Assembly (NCBI GenBank): GCA_930367215.1
Contig: OV884059.1
Span: forward strand, 21,848,945 to 21,912,944
DNA from: Pollenia angustigena
Lineage: Eukaryota; Arthropoda; Insecta; Diptera; Polleniidae
DNA: 64,000 nucleotides
Direction: 5' to 3'
Both the position numbers and the translations under genes were made by a program. Positions 1-11,800 of the stretch are shown here, piece after piece (within the stretch, counting starts at the first letter, position 1; each line of letters begins with the position of its first letter). The notes under the pieces were generated by a model. The model made no database searches. It was not told where the DNA came from and saw only the letters and a list, made by a program, of their open reading frames with translations.

Positions 1-249
1 ATTGCAAATTAATTGTGGCTCCACTCATTCCTTACGCATTTTTATTTCTTGTTTTTATATTTTTCCACTTTTTTTTTGTTTTATACAATTTAAATAAGTT
101 TTTTTTTCAACTATTTAAATTTTTATTGAATTTTAAATTTGAATTAATTTTTTCACAAAATGTAAACAAAGCTTGACATTCAGTATACACACAAAAAAAT
201 AAACAATAAACAGATGATTGGAAAATGTCACCTTTATGAATTCGCCTTG
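1..249. mobile_element. hAT-type miniature element, family A, right part
   Basis: Matches the right halves of the elements at 2009-2436 and 28864-29437 and ends in the shared AATTCGCCTTG terminus at 249. The left part lies outside the window. No coding potential. Classification rests on the 8-bp TSD of the complete copy at 2009-2436. Confidence 0.75.
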
Positions 250-540
250 GTATGACGTTAATATTTTTTGACATTTCTATTTAAATATTTATTTCAATTC
301 AAATTAAGTTTTAAGATTTTTTTTTTAATAAATTGAAAATTAAAAATAAACGCACGCAAAAGAAATTTAATTTATGAGAAGGAACTTTGTTCCGAGTTCC
401 TAAAAACAAAGAAAAAAGAAGGAATTGGAATATTGCTAGCTGGCTGATAGTTTGTCGATCGGTATACTTAAAGATGGTCTAGGACCAATATTTGGAGGTG
501 TTACAAATATCAGCACAAACGCATTCCAGCTTGCATATAG

Positions 541-794
541 CGTTACTTTAATATAGAAAAGCCCTAACTAGCATTTCCCTTTCTTTACAGGAGAAGAAAA
601 AAACTTAATATAAATTGTAGTATTGTAGTTCCGATTTTTTTTAAACGCAGTTTTTTATTAAATTGTTTAGTGAATTTAATAAAAAACTGCGTTAAAAAAA
701 ACGCGACTACAAGACTATAATTTTTATTAAGTTTTTTCCTGCTAGTGTAAAGTAAGGAAAATGTTAGTTAAGGCTTTTCTATATTAAAGTAACG
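541..794. repeat. 254-bp inverted-repeat element
   Basis: CGTTACTTTAATATAG at 541 is repeated inverted up to 794, and a second inner pair around AAAAAACTGCGTT gives a long hairpin centred near 670. The interior (CCCTAACT, TTACAGGAGAAG) resembles the hAT-type element at 9109-9393, so the two are probably related. A 4-bp ATAG flank is seen but no clear 8-bp TSD. Confidence 0.6.
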
Positions 795-1423
795 ATAGGC
801 TGTTTGGCAGACAATTGTATTAAATATACATTTTATTACAAAAACATTTAATATTTTTTTTTTATTTATTACTTTGTTATATGTACATTTTCTGACACGC
901 TCGTCCTTTAATCTTGGCATATCCTTAAACAATCATTTAATTAGTATTTCAAGAGTAAAAACAACAATGTTACACTTTGTTTATCTTTCGGCAAACCATC
1001 ATCGAATGAATCTTTTGCGACTCCCTGTATGAGTCATATAAAAATTACAAACCGACTTTAGAAGCTTTCAAATAAGGTTTTCTAACCGGGTGACGTTGAA
1101 TTTGCGATCTAAAGGTTTGCTTCTTATTTCTTGTATGAACATGAATAGCTTTGTCAAGAAAAAAATGCTGATGCTGTTATTGAGGTAGTTGATTTTATTG
1201 GCTTGTCATTTCATGAGTTGCAAAATAATCCCTGTATGTGATACTTTTCTTGACATGCTTTCTGAAAAACTCCTGAGATTATCTTTACAAACACCTTAAA
1301 CGAATAATATTGAAAAAAGCAAAACTTATTACAAATAAAATTTGGTTTGCACACATTTTAAAATTATTGCATATACAACACACGATTAAAATTAAAATCA
1401 AAATGAAAAATAACAGCATATAT

Positions 1424-1660
1424 CAAGGTATATTTATAGCAGGTAGCCGCGAGATTACAACAATTGTACAATAAAACAAACAACAGGGCTTTTTATTGAT
1501 GTTTTGCGATACGAACTGTCAAACAGCAAAGGGGTTGAAAAGAGACAAAAAAACTTGTTTACTTGTTTACTATACAACATTTGACAGTTTGTATCGCAAA
1601 ACAAACAAATAAAAAATAACCAGCTGGCTTTCCGAGACTACCTGCTATAAATATACCTTG
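1424..1660. mobile_element. hAT-type miniature element (CAAGGTATATTTATAG ends), copy 1
   Basis: Terminal inverted repeats of about 30 bp begin CAAGGTATATTTATAGCAGG. Flanks GCATATAT and GCGTATAT match at 7 of 8 positions. An inner inverted pair (CGATACGAACTGTCAAA) makes much of the element palindromic. About 95% identical by eye to the copy at 1702-1941, from which it is separated by only 41 bp. Confidence 0.8.
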
Positions 1661-1701
1661 GCGTATATTTTTGAAACACAGCTATTTTGTTTACTACAGT
1701 G

Positions 1702-1941
1702 CAAGGTATATTTATAGCAGGTAGCCGCGAGATTACAACAATTGTACAATAAAACAAACAACAGGGCTTTTTATTGTTGTTTTATGATACGAACTGTCAA
1801 ACAGCAAAGGGGTTGAAAAGAGACAAAAGATAAAAACAAAAAACTTGTTTACTATACAACTTTGACAGTTTGTATCGCAAAACAAGCAAATAAAAAATAA
1901 CCAGCTGGCTTTCCAAGACTACCTGCTATAAATATACCTTG
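1702..1941. mobile_element. hAT-type miniature element (CAAGGTATATTTATAG ends), copy 2
   Basis: Same family as 1424-1660, with a perfect 8-bp TSD CTACAGTG (1694-1701 and 1942-1949). The 8-bp duplication and the CAAGG start fit the YARNG terminal rule of hAT elements. Non-coding. Confidence 0.88.
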
Positions 1942-2008
1942 CTACAGTGTTGTATCCATTTTTTAAATAAGACCACCTTGTATGAATTCGCCTTGGTAGG
2001 CTCGTTAG

Positions 2009-2436
2009 CAAGGCGAATTTATAAAGGTGACCGCATCATGAGATAGAGTTATGCTTGCTATCCCTTTTTATTAAAAAAATACTATGTATTTTGTTTTTGT
2101 AAAAAGTTAGAGTGAATGTCAAAAATATTTGTTGAAAATATAAAAAAGGTAATTTTTTTGTTAATAAAATATACACAATTGCTTTTAATTGCAAGTTAAT
2201 TGTGGCTCCAATTATTCCTTGCGCATTTTTAATTTCTTGTGTTTATATTTTTTATTCACTTTTTTTATTTTATAAAATTAAAATAAGTTTTTTTCAATTA
2301 TTTAAATTTTTATTGAATTTTAAATTTGAATTAATTTTTTCACAAAATTTAAACAAAGCTTGACATTCAGTATACAAACAAAAAAATAAACAATAAACAG
2401 ATGACTCGAAAATGTCACCTTTATGAATTCGCCTTG
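2009..2436. mobile_element. hAT-type miniature element, family A, complete
   Basis: Begins CAAGGCGAATTTATAAAGGTGA and ends with its near inverse (TCACCTTTATGAATTCGCC...). Perfect 8-bp TSD CTCGTTAG at 2001-2008 and 2437-2444. The interior is AT-rich and non-coding, 428 bp in all. Other copies: 1-249 (partial) and 28864-29437. Confidence 0.9.
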
Positions 2437-3659
2437 CTCGTTAGCAAACATTCATAAGCCGCAATTGTCAAATACGTATGTTTGAGCCAAAATTTTTACA
2501 TGTGTGCGTAAATTCTTTTTGTTTTATATGGTGACAATTTTGAATAGTCCCCAACAAACACGGAGGTTTGATTTCAAATTGAAAATGATTTGAAATCAAA
2601 CATTTGTTCAAACGACAAACGTTTGAAACGTTTGATAATGATTTGAAAATCAAAGCAATCTCAACAAAAAGCGGAAATTATTTTCAAATTGAAAAATTTT
2701 CAACTTGCTTTCAAGCGTAATTTTATTTATTTATTTTTATTAAATATCAATACAAATGTTTTTCAAATGTGGATTATAATATAACTATGGGTATGGGAGA
2801 TATTTGCAACCGACAAAAAAAAAGTGCTTTAGAAATAATATATAATATAATGTGGAACATAAATAAAAGTATTTTATTTTTTTAATTTAAATTCATTATT
2901 AACTAAATTAAATAAACTTAGAGACAAATATTCAGCACCATAGCTTAAAGATGAAATCATGTTCTTTTCGTCCTCTAATTCTTGGAAAGACGACATACTT
3001 GGCTTCCTTTTATTTTGAGGATTGTAGCACCGCGATCATACAACGAACTTATAATTTTTTCATTTTTCCGTTTAATTTTTTTTTTAATTTATAATCTTTA
3101 TCATTGTAATTATGTATGTACTTACAAATAATTTTTGTTTTTCACAATAAATAAAACGTTCACTTAACCACGAAGTAAAAATTTGACTTTAAGACGACCT
3201 GTAATAAATTCGCCTTGATTTGAATTTAACATTTGATAACAATTTGACATCAAATTGATAAAACATTTGATGTCAAATGATTATTATTTTGATTTTAAAT
3301 GTTAACATCAAACAATTGAAAAACGTTTTCTCTCTTGTGTTTGATGTCAAATGATAAAATAATTTCATATCAAAGGTTTGACTTCGGTTGTTGGGTCTAC
3401 CTTGTGTAAATCTGCCTTGGTACGTGTGAAATGCAACAACAAAGTAAGCACATTTCTTACAAACACAATCATAGAAATAATTTATTTTTGCAGATGAGTT
3501 AGGTTTTTCTCTGTCTCCATGCATTCTAGTCAATTATTTATGCAAAGAATACTTTTTGTATTCACCTTCTCGAAACGATCTAGATCATAGAAACTACCAA
3601 GAATAATGCGTAATTCAACATTCTATGTTTAATGCATACTGCAATTTATTCCTTTTTAG

Positions 3660-4035
<376 letters not shown>

Positions 4036-5574
4036 TTTTTATGTGTATTATAAGTTATTGAAAACAACATAACAAAAAATACACGCAATCAACAATTTCT
4101 AAAAAAAAAAAAATTAAATACATATTGGCTTATAAGAAAAAGAAAAAAGTTATCATACAAATTTAAAAGCATAAAATTTCATTATTAAAACTTAAAAAAC
4201 AAAAATGAAAATTTAAAAATTTATGGCTTAATTTGAAAAAAGTAAATGACCAGTTTATAAGTAAAGTTTTCTAACCAAATCTTAAAATTGTAAAACAACA
4301 CCAACATTTTTCATAATGTTAAACTATTTTATAGAAAAATAAAACTTAAAAATATTGAAAAACTTTTTAAGCAGCAGTAACAATAATTTATCTAGAATTA
4401 TAATGAAAAATAAAACCAACAATGAGCCAATTTAGACTAGACTAATTTTTAGTCGGATTAACTTTTGTTCTTTCCAAACTACACTGGATTAATTATTCTG
4501 GCTTAAAATTGTATACGTACACGCAGCTTTGTATGTGTTAGTATTTTTTTATATTCATGTTTACACGACGGCGAACAACTAACGATTAAAATCGCTCTGC
4601 AAAAAAGAAAACACTGAACCTGATTTTTTTATAAGTGTGTATGTATTGGTTTTGTTCTGCTAATGCAGGGTTGAAGCTGGATTAAAAATTATGCCAACCA
4701 AAAACGATTCTCTTCACCTCTTTCGCCTACAAACTGTCGTTTTCTGCCAGAACAATTAGTCTAGTCTAAATTGGCTCAATAGAAATGAGTTTTCAAAAAC
4801 ATAATGAACAACAAAAATAAAATAGTTATTTATCATAAAAAATCTTTATAATCATTATTCCGTTTGTTCCATTTTTTCGTTTCGTTTAATAATGAACAGT
4901 TTTTGCTATAAAACACATTGTTAAACATAGAAAAAAAAATTTTTTCTTACAATAAACTCTCTATCCCCATCACTCTCTCAATATTTCCCCTATTCTTCTT
5001 TGACATAACAAGCATTGTTAATATTTGAAAAAAAGAAGAAAAAAATAATCTAAAGTGAAACACAAATCGTGCATAAACATGCAAAAATAGTAAAAAAAAC
5101 AAATGAAAACAAAAATGATTCTAGTTCTTCGAAATGAACTAATGCATTTTTTATTTAAATTAAATAAAAGTATATTAAAATATATTAACCATTAATAATA
5201 AAAGCAAAAAAAACATATTTTTATATATACAATTATCAATTTTTACATAATATTTTAGTTTTAGACATTGTAATTATTGATTTCAGATATTAAAATAAAG
5301 AATAAAACCAAGAAATTAAACTCCAAAAAAAGTTTGCCTTTTCTGACATTTTAGGTTTACCGAAGTGAATCGTATTTAATAAAGAAATTTCGCCCTTTCA
5401 TTTCCCAAATAAACATATTTTGAATTTTTATTTATAAGAGGACCTACAACTTTTGTTATTGATAGAGTTGTGTGATAGAGTGAGCGCGAAAAGATTTAAT
5501 GAAAATTGAAAACATTTATCAAGGATTTTGAGACAAAAGCACAACTTGTTATTTGCTTACAATTTGGAAATGGT
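4036..5574 (+). other. Cdc42 3' flank / probable 3' UTR
   Basis: No ORF of interest. Very AT-rich, with several AATAAA hexamers (around 4340, 4410, 5160, 5295) that could serve as Cdc42 polyadenylation signals. Apart from the element at 4424-4777 I see no repeat. Where the transcript ends cannot be decided from sequence. Confidence 0.4.
4424..4777. mobile_element. 354-bp inverted-repeat element in the Cdc42 3' region
   Basis: GAGCCAATTTAGACTAGACT at 4424 is repeated inverted at 4758-4777. The flanks AAT/AAT give a possible 3-bp TSD. The middle contains several AATAAA-like and hairpin sequences but no ORF. It lies about 390 bp after the Cdc42 stop, so it may be part of a long 3' UTR. Confidence 0.7.
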
Positions 5575-5911
5575 CAAGGCGAATTTAACAAGGTAAGTGC
5601 AACTCTACAACTACAAAAAGCTCCATGTATTTTTTTGCAATTTAATAGGCGGCTGTCAAAAATGCTGACAAGGCAAAACTGACAAGGCAAAAATTGATTA
5701 AAAAACAAAATAAAAATTTTGTTTGGGTAATAAAAGAGATTAATTAATTCACTTTAATTATTCGCAGTTTTTCTAAGAAATTTTTTCGGTTATTATAGCG
5801 CAAAACATAAACAAAATTATATTTTGACGTTTCCCTATTTTTTTTTAATTCGCCGTGGAGACAGCTGATAAACGGCTGACGAGTTGAGTTTACCTTGTTG
5901 AATTCGCCTTG
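5575..5911. mobile_element. hAT-type miniature element, family B
   Basis: Starts CAAGGCGAATTTAACAAGG and ends with the inverse (CCTTGTTGAATTCGCCTTG). Flanking 8-mers GAAATGGT and GTAATGGT differ at one position, consistent with an aged 8-bp TSD. The interior matches 29461-29741 in inverse orientation. Non-coding. Confidence 0.85.
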
Positions 5912-6027
5912 GTAATGGTTTATTGGGAATTAAGCACGAATAACAAAATCTTTTAAGGTTTTTAACAGTGTCAAATTCAATTTTTTAATTCCCCACCACG
6001 GTCACCTCATACAAATTTGCCTTGCTC

Positions 6028-7390
6028 CAAGGCGAATTCAACAAGGGAAACTCAACTCGTCAGCCGTTCATCAGCGAATTAAAAAAAATAGGGAAACGTC
6101 AAAATATAATTTTGTTCATGTTTTGCGCCAAAATAACCGAAAAATTTTCTTAGAAAAACTGCGAATAATTAGAGGTAGTCGTGGTTTTTTGCTCATATCT
6201 CCGTCATTTTTTGACCGATCTGGCTGAATTTCAATAGCAAACTTAAACGGAGTACCTATATGTGACATAAATATACATCAACCTAGTCCACATCATTTCT
6301 GGGGTTTTCGGAAAATCCATTTCAACATACACACGGACAGACGGACAACCGGATTTGAACTTCGCTTTTCATAAGGACCCAGAATATATCTACTTTATAG
6401 GGTGTAGGATCAATATTGTAGAAATTACAAACGGAATGACAAAGTTATATATACCCTTTTACCTTCGGTGAAGGGTATAAAAAAAATAATTTTTGGGATT
6501 GCAGTATTTTGATCATAACTTAGCCATTTTTAAACCGATTTGAAAGATTTAAATACCGACGTGCTTAGGAAGAAATTTACCATTTACTTGACTTAAAAAG
6601 TTTGGACTCGGGAAGATCTATGATTCCCAAAAATGGATATTTTAATAAAAAACATTTTATTTTGGCCATAACTTTTTTGTGTCTGAACCGATTTTCCCGA
6701 GTCTTGTGTAAAATATGTTCTACTAAAAATTTCCAATATTTTGGTATGTAAGTCATATCCATAGGACATATGGTAGCCTTAAAATTTAGGTTTTTATACA
6801 ATTTTTAATTTTTTTTGTACGGGAGGTACCACGCCCACTTCTCCAATCCCGCCCACATTTTGTAGGATGGTGTGTATTGGCAACCTAATTTTGTGTACCT
6901 AGTTTGGAAGATTTGGCTTTTTCCGTTCACCAGATATACAGCAAAAAGTAATAAAAATACAACAACCACAAGGGATTTTTGGGAAAAATTAGAGGTAGTC
7001 GTGGTTTTTTGCTCATATCTCAGCCATTTGTGGACCGATCTGGCTGAATTTCAATAGCAAAATTATAATAAGAATACCTGACAGAAAGATACCCCAACGA
7101 AGCTCCCATCATATCTGGGGGCTTCGGAAAACCCATTTCAACAGACAGACGGACAACCGGATTTGAACTTCGCTTTTCATAAGGACCCAGAATATATCTA
7201 CTTTATAGGGTGTAGGATCAATATTGTAGAAATTACAAACGGAATGACAAAGTTATATATACCCTTTTACCTTCGGTGAAGGGTATAAAAACAAAACAAT
7301 ATTTTGACGTTTCACCATTTTTTAAATTCGCCGTGGATACAGCTGATGAACGGCTGACGAGTTGAGCTTACCCTGAGTTAATTCGCCTTG
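6028..7390. mobile_element. Family B hAT-type element with a DINE-1-like insertion
   Basis: The left part (6028-6170) matches the first 140 bp of the family B copy at 29461. After the DINE-like block the right part (about 7291-7390) is an inverted copy of the same left end rather than the expected right end, so the element is a two-left-ends chimera or the product of rearrangement. No matching 8-bp flanks, which also suggests rearrangement. Confidence 0.6.
6171..7290 (+). repeat. DINE-1/INE-1-like repeat, two related units
   Basis: Two similar 300-bp units (6171-6481 and 6985-7290) share GGTAGTCGTGG, GACAGACGGACAACCGG, AGAATATATCTACTTTATAG and a terminal hairpin of the type TACCCTT...AAGGGTATA. 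The spacer holds CCACGCCCAC, as in Drosophila INE-1. The resemblance to INE-1 (Helentron-derived) is from recalled family features. It interrupts the family B element at the base after GCGAATAATT. Confidence 0.7.
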
Positions 7391-7503
7391 ATGCTGGATG
7401 GAAAATCAAAAAATTTAGATATGACGGCGAATATTACGTCCAGCACACATACACGATGAATTCGCCCGCTGGACAAGCATTTGACAAGTGTATTTGACCC
7501 TTA
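7391..7503. repeat. Fragment of the GGCCCAAATACA miniature element
   Basis: GATGCTGGATGGAAAATC through AAGTGTATTTG matches the right part of the element at 25562-25895 and the inverse of 7885-8077. The left part is missing, cut by the family B element ending at 7390. Confidence 0.65.
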
Positions 7504-7668
7504 ACATAGCGTTTACATTTGCCAGTACTGGCAAGACAGTAGCAATTCATTCAAACTTTTTCACTAATACATAAACACTTTTACAGCTATTTTATTTTTG
7601 CATTGTTTTGCCAACTAATATGTATATGCTTACTGTCTTGCCAGTACTGGCAAATGTAAACGCTGTGT
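7504..7668. mobile_element. Palindromic miniature element, CAGCGTTTACATTTGCC family, copy 1
   Basis: About 35-bp terminal inverted repeats with TTTACATTTGCCAGTACTGG next to a 90-bp spacer. Copies at 30169-30331 and 30811-30973. Termini CATAGCG/CACAGCG are shared with the CATAGCGTCTTCACC elements at 27945 and 29047, suggesting a common transposase. The flanks here are TAA and TTA, not an exact duplication. Confidence 0.8.
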
Positions 7669-7733
7669 TAGACTACGTCAAGGCGAATTAAATGTTTTTT
7701 ACATACAGCCTACAACTGACATGAAATGCTTAA

Positions 7734-7875
7734 GTGCTGGTTCATACACGTCAAGTTTGTCTCGTCAAGTCTTGAGCTTTTAGGAGAGAAGGGAAAAGGG
7801 AATGCCATTTCTTTTCCCCTCCATCCTAAAAACTAAAGACTTGACGAGTCAAACTTGACGTGTGTGAACCTGCAC
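7734..7875. mobile_element. Palindromic miniature element, GTGCTGGTTCACAC family
   Basis: 142 bp, nearly a perfect palindrome (arms of about 65 bp). TSD TAA at 7731-7733 and 7876-7878. Family members with the same organisation are at 22900, 41720, 45088 and 49162; relatives are at 25600, 53108 and 55900. The 3-bp TWA duplication fits PIF/Harbinger. Non-coding. Confidence 0.85.
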
Positions 7876-7884
7876 TAACATTAA

Positions 7885-8077
7885 AGTCCCAAATACACTT
7901 GTCAAATGCTTGTCCAGCCGGCGAATTCGTCGTGTACGTGTGCTTGACGTAATATTCGCCGTCATATCTAAATTTTTTGATTTTCCATCCAGCATCGTCG
8001 GTGTGACACATACAAACATATTTTCACTAATACCACCACAATGCTTGATGAGTATTTTGATCAATGTATTTGGGCCT
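7885..8077. mobile_element. GGCCCAAATACA miniature element (inverse copy)
   Basis: Bounded by TAA on both sides (7882-7884, 8078-8080). The interior (CCAGCATCGTCGGTGTGACA and GCGAATTCGTCGTGTACG) matches 25562-25895 in the opposite orientation. Inserted inside the 7713-8386 element, a few bases from the previous insertion. Confidence 0.75.
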
Positions 8078-8836
8078 TAACCAAGTAAGGGCACCACTAC
8101 ATTGAAAGCTTTGTATGTGTGGCATTGTATTGGTTTGTTTACGTTTGCATTTGTTGGTTTTACGCTCTTTTGCTCTTTGTTTTTTGTGTATGTATACACA
8201 TCGTTCGCTCTTTTTGCATTTTCATTTTGCATTTGCCCATAGCTGGCCTTAACACTAAAATGATGTTAGTGTTAAGTATAGACTCATCATGTTAGAGGTT
8301 TTCTCATATTATAACAGGGTTGGTAATGCAAATGTTTTAACAATGCTGTTATAACATCATGTTATAACAGCAAATCATGTCAGTTGCAGACGGGGAGTTA
8401 TAGATTTTTAAACCTAGTATCACAGATTTAGTAATCTGTGCCTAGTATTCAACTCGCCTCGATGTTTATTATCTTCGAAAAACGTATGTTGCCAGTGCCA
8501 TGATGAAACACGCGTGTCGTATAACTACGTCAGATCACGATTTTTTGCTCTTGCATTGTTTGTCCAATCGTATGTCAGTTTTGTTTATTTTTACAAAAAC
8601 TGCACGTTTTATGTTATGGTTAGAATATTTTATTACAGATTTTGATAATTTTAATTAAAAGTTATTTATGTAAATATATTCCAAAATCGCGATTTTTGTT
8701 ATACAAATTTTTTTTCACTCTATATTTTTTTCAGTGTCAAACAATCAGCTGTGTTGTTTGTTGTTATAAGGGAATGAGATTGCTTTTGGTTGTGTTAGCC
8801 GTTTGTCTGTATTTGCTCCGAATTTTATAAGTGAAA

Positions 8837-11800
8837 ATGTTACAAAACTGTAACAAATTATTAAAATTTAAATCCTGCAGAGTTCTGGCGACAAATGTAA
8901 CAAGAAATTTAAGTGTTCTGGGAATTGAAACTTCATGCGATGATACTGGCATTGCAATTGTTCGTCATGAAAACGGTCAAAATACAGTGCTGGCAAACGT
9001 TTTAAATTCGCAACAAAGTTTTCATATAAGGTGAGTGAAGTGTTGCCGTTAGATTATTTTCAGAATTAAACTAAGAATTTCAAAGAAATTTCTCTAAAAT
9101 GTACAGGACAAGGTATATTTCGTTGGTCTCATGTAGAAAGGCCCTAACTCACATAAATACAACTTTACAGGAGAAGGCAAAAACATAATAGAAACTGTAT
9201 GTATCATAATGTTAAATGGCTTCTTCAATTGCTTGTTTAACTGATATTTTTGATGCTATTGTATTACATTTTTGTGACGAGGTATTTGTGGGGAATGTAT
9301 TGGATTCACTGAAAAACTCAATTTCGAAAAAAATCGAGTTAGGGCCTTTCTACATGAGACCGACGATTTATAGCTATAAATATACATACCTTGGTACAGG
9401 ATATCGAGGGCCTATATTCAAAACCCTCTATCTTTGATTTTCACGAATATGACTTTTTAATGGTAAAATGTTCAGTAAAGCAACCCTCATCTTTGGTGTG
9501 ATTTTCATAACAAACATATTCTTTTTTGCTGTTTTATTTGCATTTTTGTATTGTCTCTATCTTATACAAATTATTTTTCTGAATGCAAAACCCTCTTTCT
9601 TTTCTAATAATAAATTTTCAAATACATATTTTTTTGAATAACTTGTTCCTGCAATGCATGTGTTTTACTATTTTTTGCAAGCTGAACATGAATTTGACAT
9701 TTTTAATGGTTTATTAAAATAGCGAAATCCGATTCTGAACTGAATGATAACTTTAATATTTTGCATGCTTGTTTATGGAAAATATAATGTCCATGGCATA
9801 AAAATAAATGGTAAAAGTTGGAATTCATCTATGATATAATTGTCAAAAAATAAGAAATTTATAGGATGTTTAAAATCATATGTAATTAAAATGTTGTTAC
9901 CGTGTGATAAACTTACATAATAATATGTGCGTTCGTTTACTTTTCCAGTAAAATCCCAGTAAAATCCAGTAGGTGAGTAATATGAAAATTTGTGTACGCG
10001 AACGCTTTTCAGTAAAATCCAGTACAAATTTGCACAAAATTGTACAAATTTTGGGGTAAACGAACGCAGCTAATATCAGCTGATGAATATAATCAACACG
10101 TTTAATACAAAAAAACATCGTGCACAGTATGAAAATGTATTGATAAAATTGCAGCTGAGAATGGTGTACGTCACGTTTTTACAATGGACGCTTAACCAGT
10201 AAAACTTTGTCAAAATATTAATGCATCAGTAATTTACTTTAAGCAACGCCTTCAGGTACACAGTTTTACTATTTATAATATAAGTAGGTACTCATCAGTG
10301 AACAAACTATTGGTGGAGCGAAATCAATGGTGATTTGTCCGCGTCGGTATTTGTTTCCTTTATTATTCATCATTTAAAAAAGTATTGCTTATCAGATTCA
10401 TTGCCAATTACAATTTGCTCGAATGGATGTGTCTACCAAAACCGTAACCATTATTTATCTTATGCTCTATCCAATTTTGTTGTTAAAAATAATAAAGTTA
10501 TTGAACAGATGTCTTAGAGAAAGGCCATACGCAAATGCCCATGCTAAGATAGAGATTAAGTTGAAAAATCAATCTAAACACTTGCCAATCGATTCAGTTC
10601 CTTATTTAAGATCTCTTTTATATCTTCCAGATGTTAGCGTAAAATATAAAATAAATTTTGATACAGATCACATTGATCTTCGTGTTCGTATTAAACCTTA
10701 TACAGAAAATATTGAACCAAAACCTCTATATTCTGCTCCAATTTCAATTCAACCAAATAAGTGGAAGAATTTGCGAGATTTGAACAGCGTTATACCACCG
10801 GAATACCATTATTTTTACGATCATCAAACTCGAAACATACTTAAAAAAGCAAAAACAAAAAAAAAAATTTTTTTTTGCTATAACTTTTTGTTTAATATTA
10901 TTAATTGTTAAGTTTTTTTTTATCTTATGTCGTATTATTAGCCATTATTTTAAATAAGCCACGTTAAACACTGACAGATGGCATAAATAAATTCAAAATA
11001 ATTAATTTTTATTAAAATGCAATACCCTCTATCTTTTCATTTTCATACATACATACATATTTATTTATTTATTTTTACATTACCTATAACCTAGCCTTTA
11101 AAGGCCATAATCGGTTACAAATTTCTCCTAACAATTGTAAATAAATTAATATATGAATGTATGTATGTATGTGTATTACAAAAAAGGTAAGATAGCTTAA
11201 TTAAAATGTAAGAATTCCAGTTATAAAAAATCCCAAAACGAACGATTCAGAAGATTATATGAAAATATAATTATATAAAAAAACATTGAATATTTTTAAG
11301 AAGCAAAACCCTCTATCTCGCATAAAGTCCCCGATAATGCAAAATTTTATGAACCAATTACCTGTGAGATTCAGTAGTAGATTTCAAAAGTATTGTAGAA
11401 TACCGAATTTTAATAACCCAAGTAATACGGTTTAAAAAAACCGTTTTTTTGGCTCTCCTAAAAAGTTGTGTTTTTTAAGATAGAGGATTTTGAATATAGG
11501 CCCTCGATATGTTTTTTAAATCAATACCATTGCAGTGTCACATTCCTGAAATGTTTCTATTTTTAGATATGGGGGTATAATTCCTCCTCGCGCACAAGAT
11601 CTGCACAGGTCTCAAATTGCTAATGTATTTGAACGATGTCTGGAAGAATCGAAAATGAAACCAGAAGATATCGATGCTATTGCTGTTACCACAAGACCAG
11701 GTAAACTATAAAAATATTTATTTGTATTGTAATAAAACATGAATGTGTCTATAGGCTTACCCTTAAGTCTATTGGTTGGCTTACGTTTTGGTCGTTATGT

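Larger units (their letters stand above)
1..3659 (+). other. Cdc42: Cdc42 intron (3' part)
   Basis: The first Cdc42 codons seen in the window start at residue 97, directly after a TTTTTAG acceptor (3653-3659), so everything to the left is intron; exons for residues 1-96 are outside. It is almost entirely filled by miniature inverted-repeat elements. Between 2445 and 3640 it holds degenerate inverted copies of a TTTGATGTCAAAT-like motif and several unpaired CAAGGCGAATT-type ends, for example near 1990, 3210 and 3415. I see no exon or RNA gene here. Confidence 0.7.
7713..8386. mobile_element. CAACTGACATGA inverted-repeat element split by nested insertions
   Basis: The ends CAACTGACATGA and TCATGTCAGTTG match the uninterrupted copy at 46668-46828. 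At the position where that copy reads CTTAACTTTAACAC this one holds at least two, probably three, further elements (7734-7875, 7885-8077 and perhaps 8081-8248), each bounded by TAA. Confidence 0.75.
9401..11510. mobile_element. 2.1-kb inverted-repeat-bounded segment in OSGEPL1 intron 1
   Basis: A 34-bp terminal repeat (ATATCGAGGGCCTATATTCA at 9401) recurs inverted ending at 11510. A motif AACCCTCTATCTTT is repeated at the left (9421, 9483, 9588) and right (11023, 11309, 11470 inverted), like the subterminal repeats of cut-and-paste transposons. A TA dinucleotide inside the ends could be the TSD of a Tc1/mariner-like element, but this is not certain. It encloses the ORF at 10423-10911, a small inverted repeat (9928-10068) and a LINE 3' end (about 11050-11225). 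Confidence 0.6.

Noticed and set aside
1424..1941. Tandem repeat array
   Set aside because: The two copies have separate target duplications, so they are independent hAT-type insertions rather than a tandem array.
7849..8064. Two overlapping minus-strand ORFs
   Set aside because: They lie within a miniature transposon with TAA target duplications; overlapping frames and no motif.
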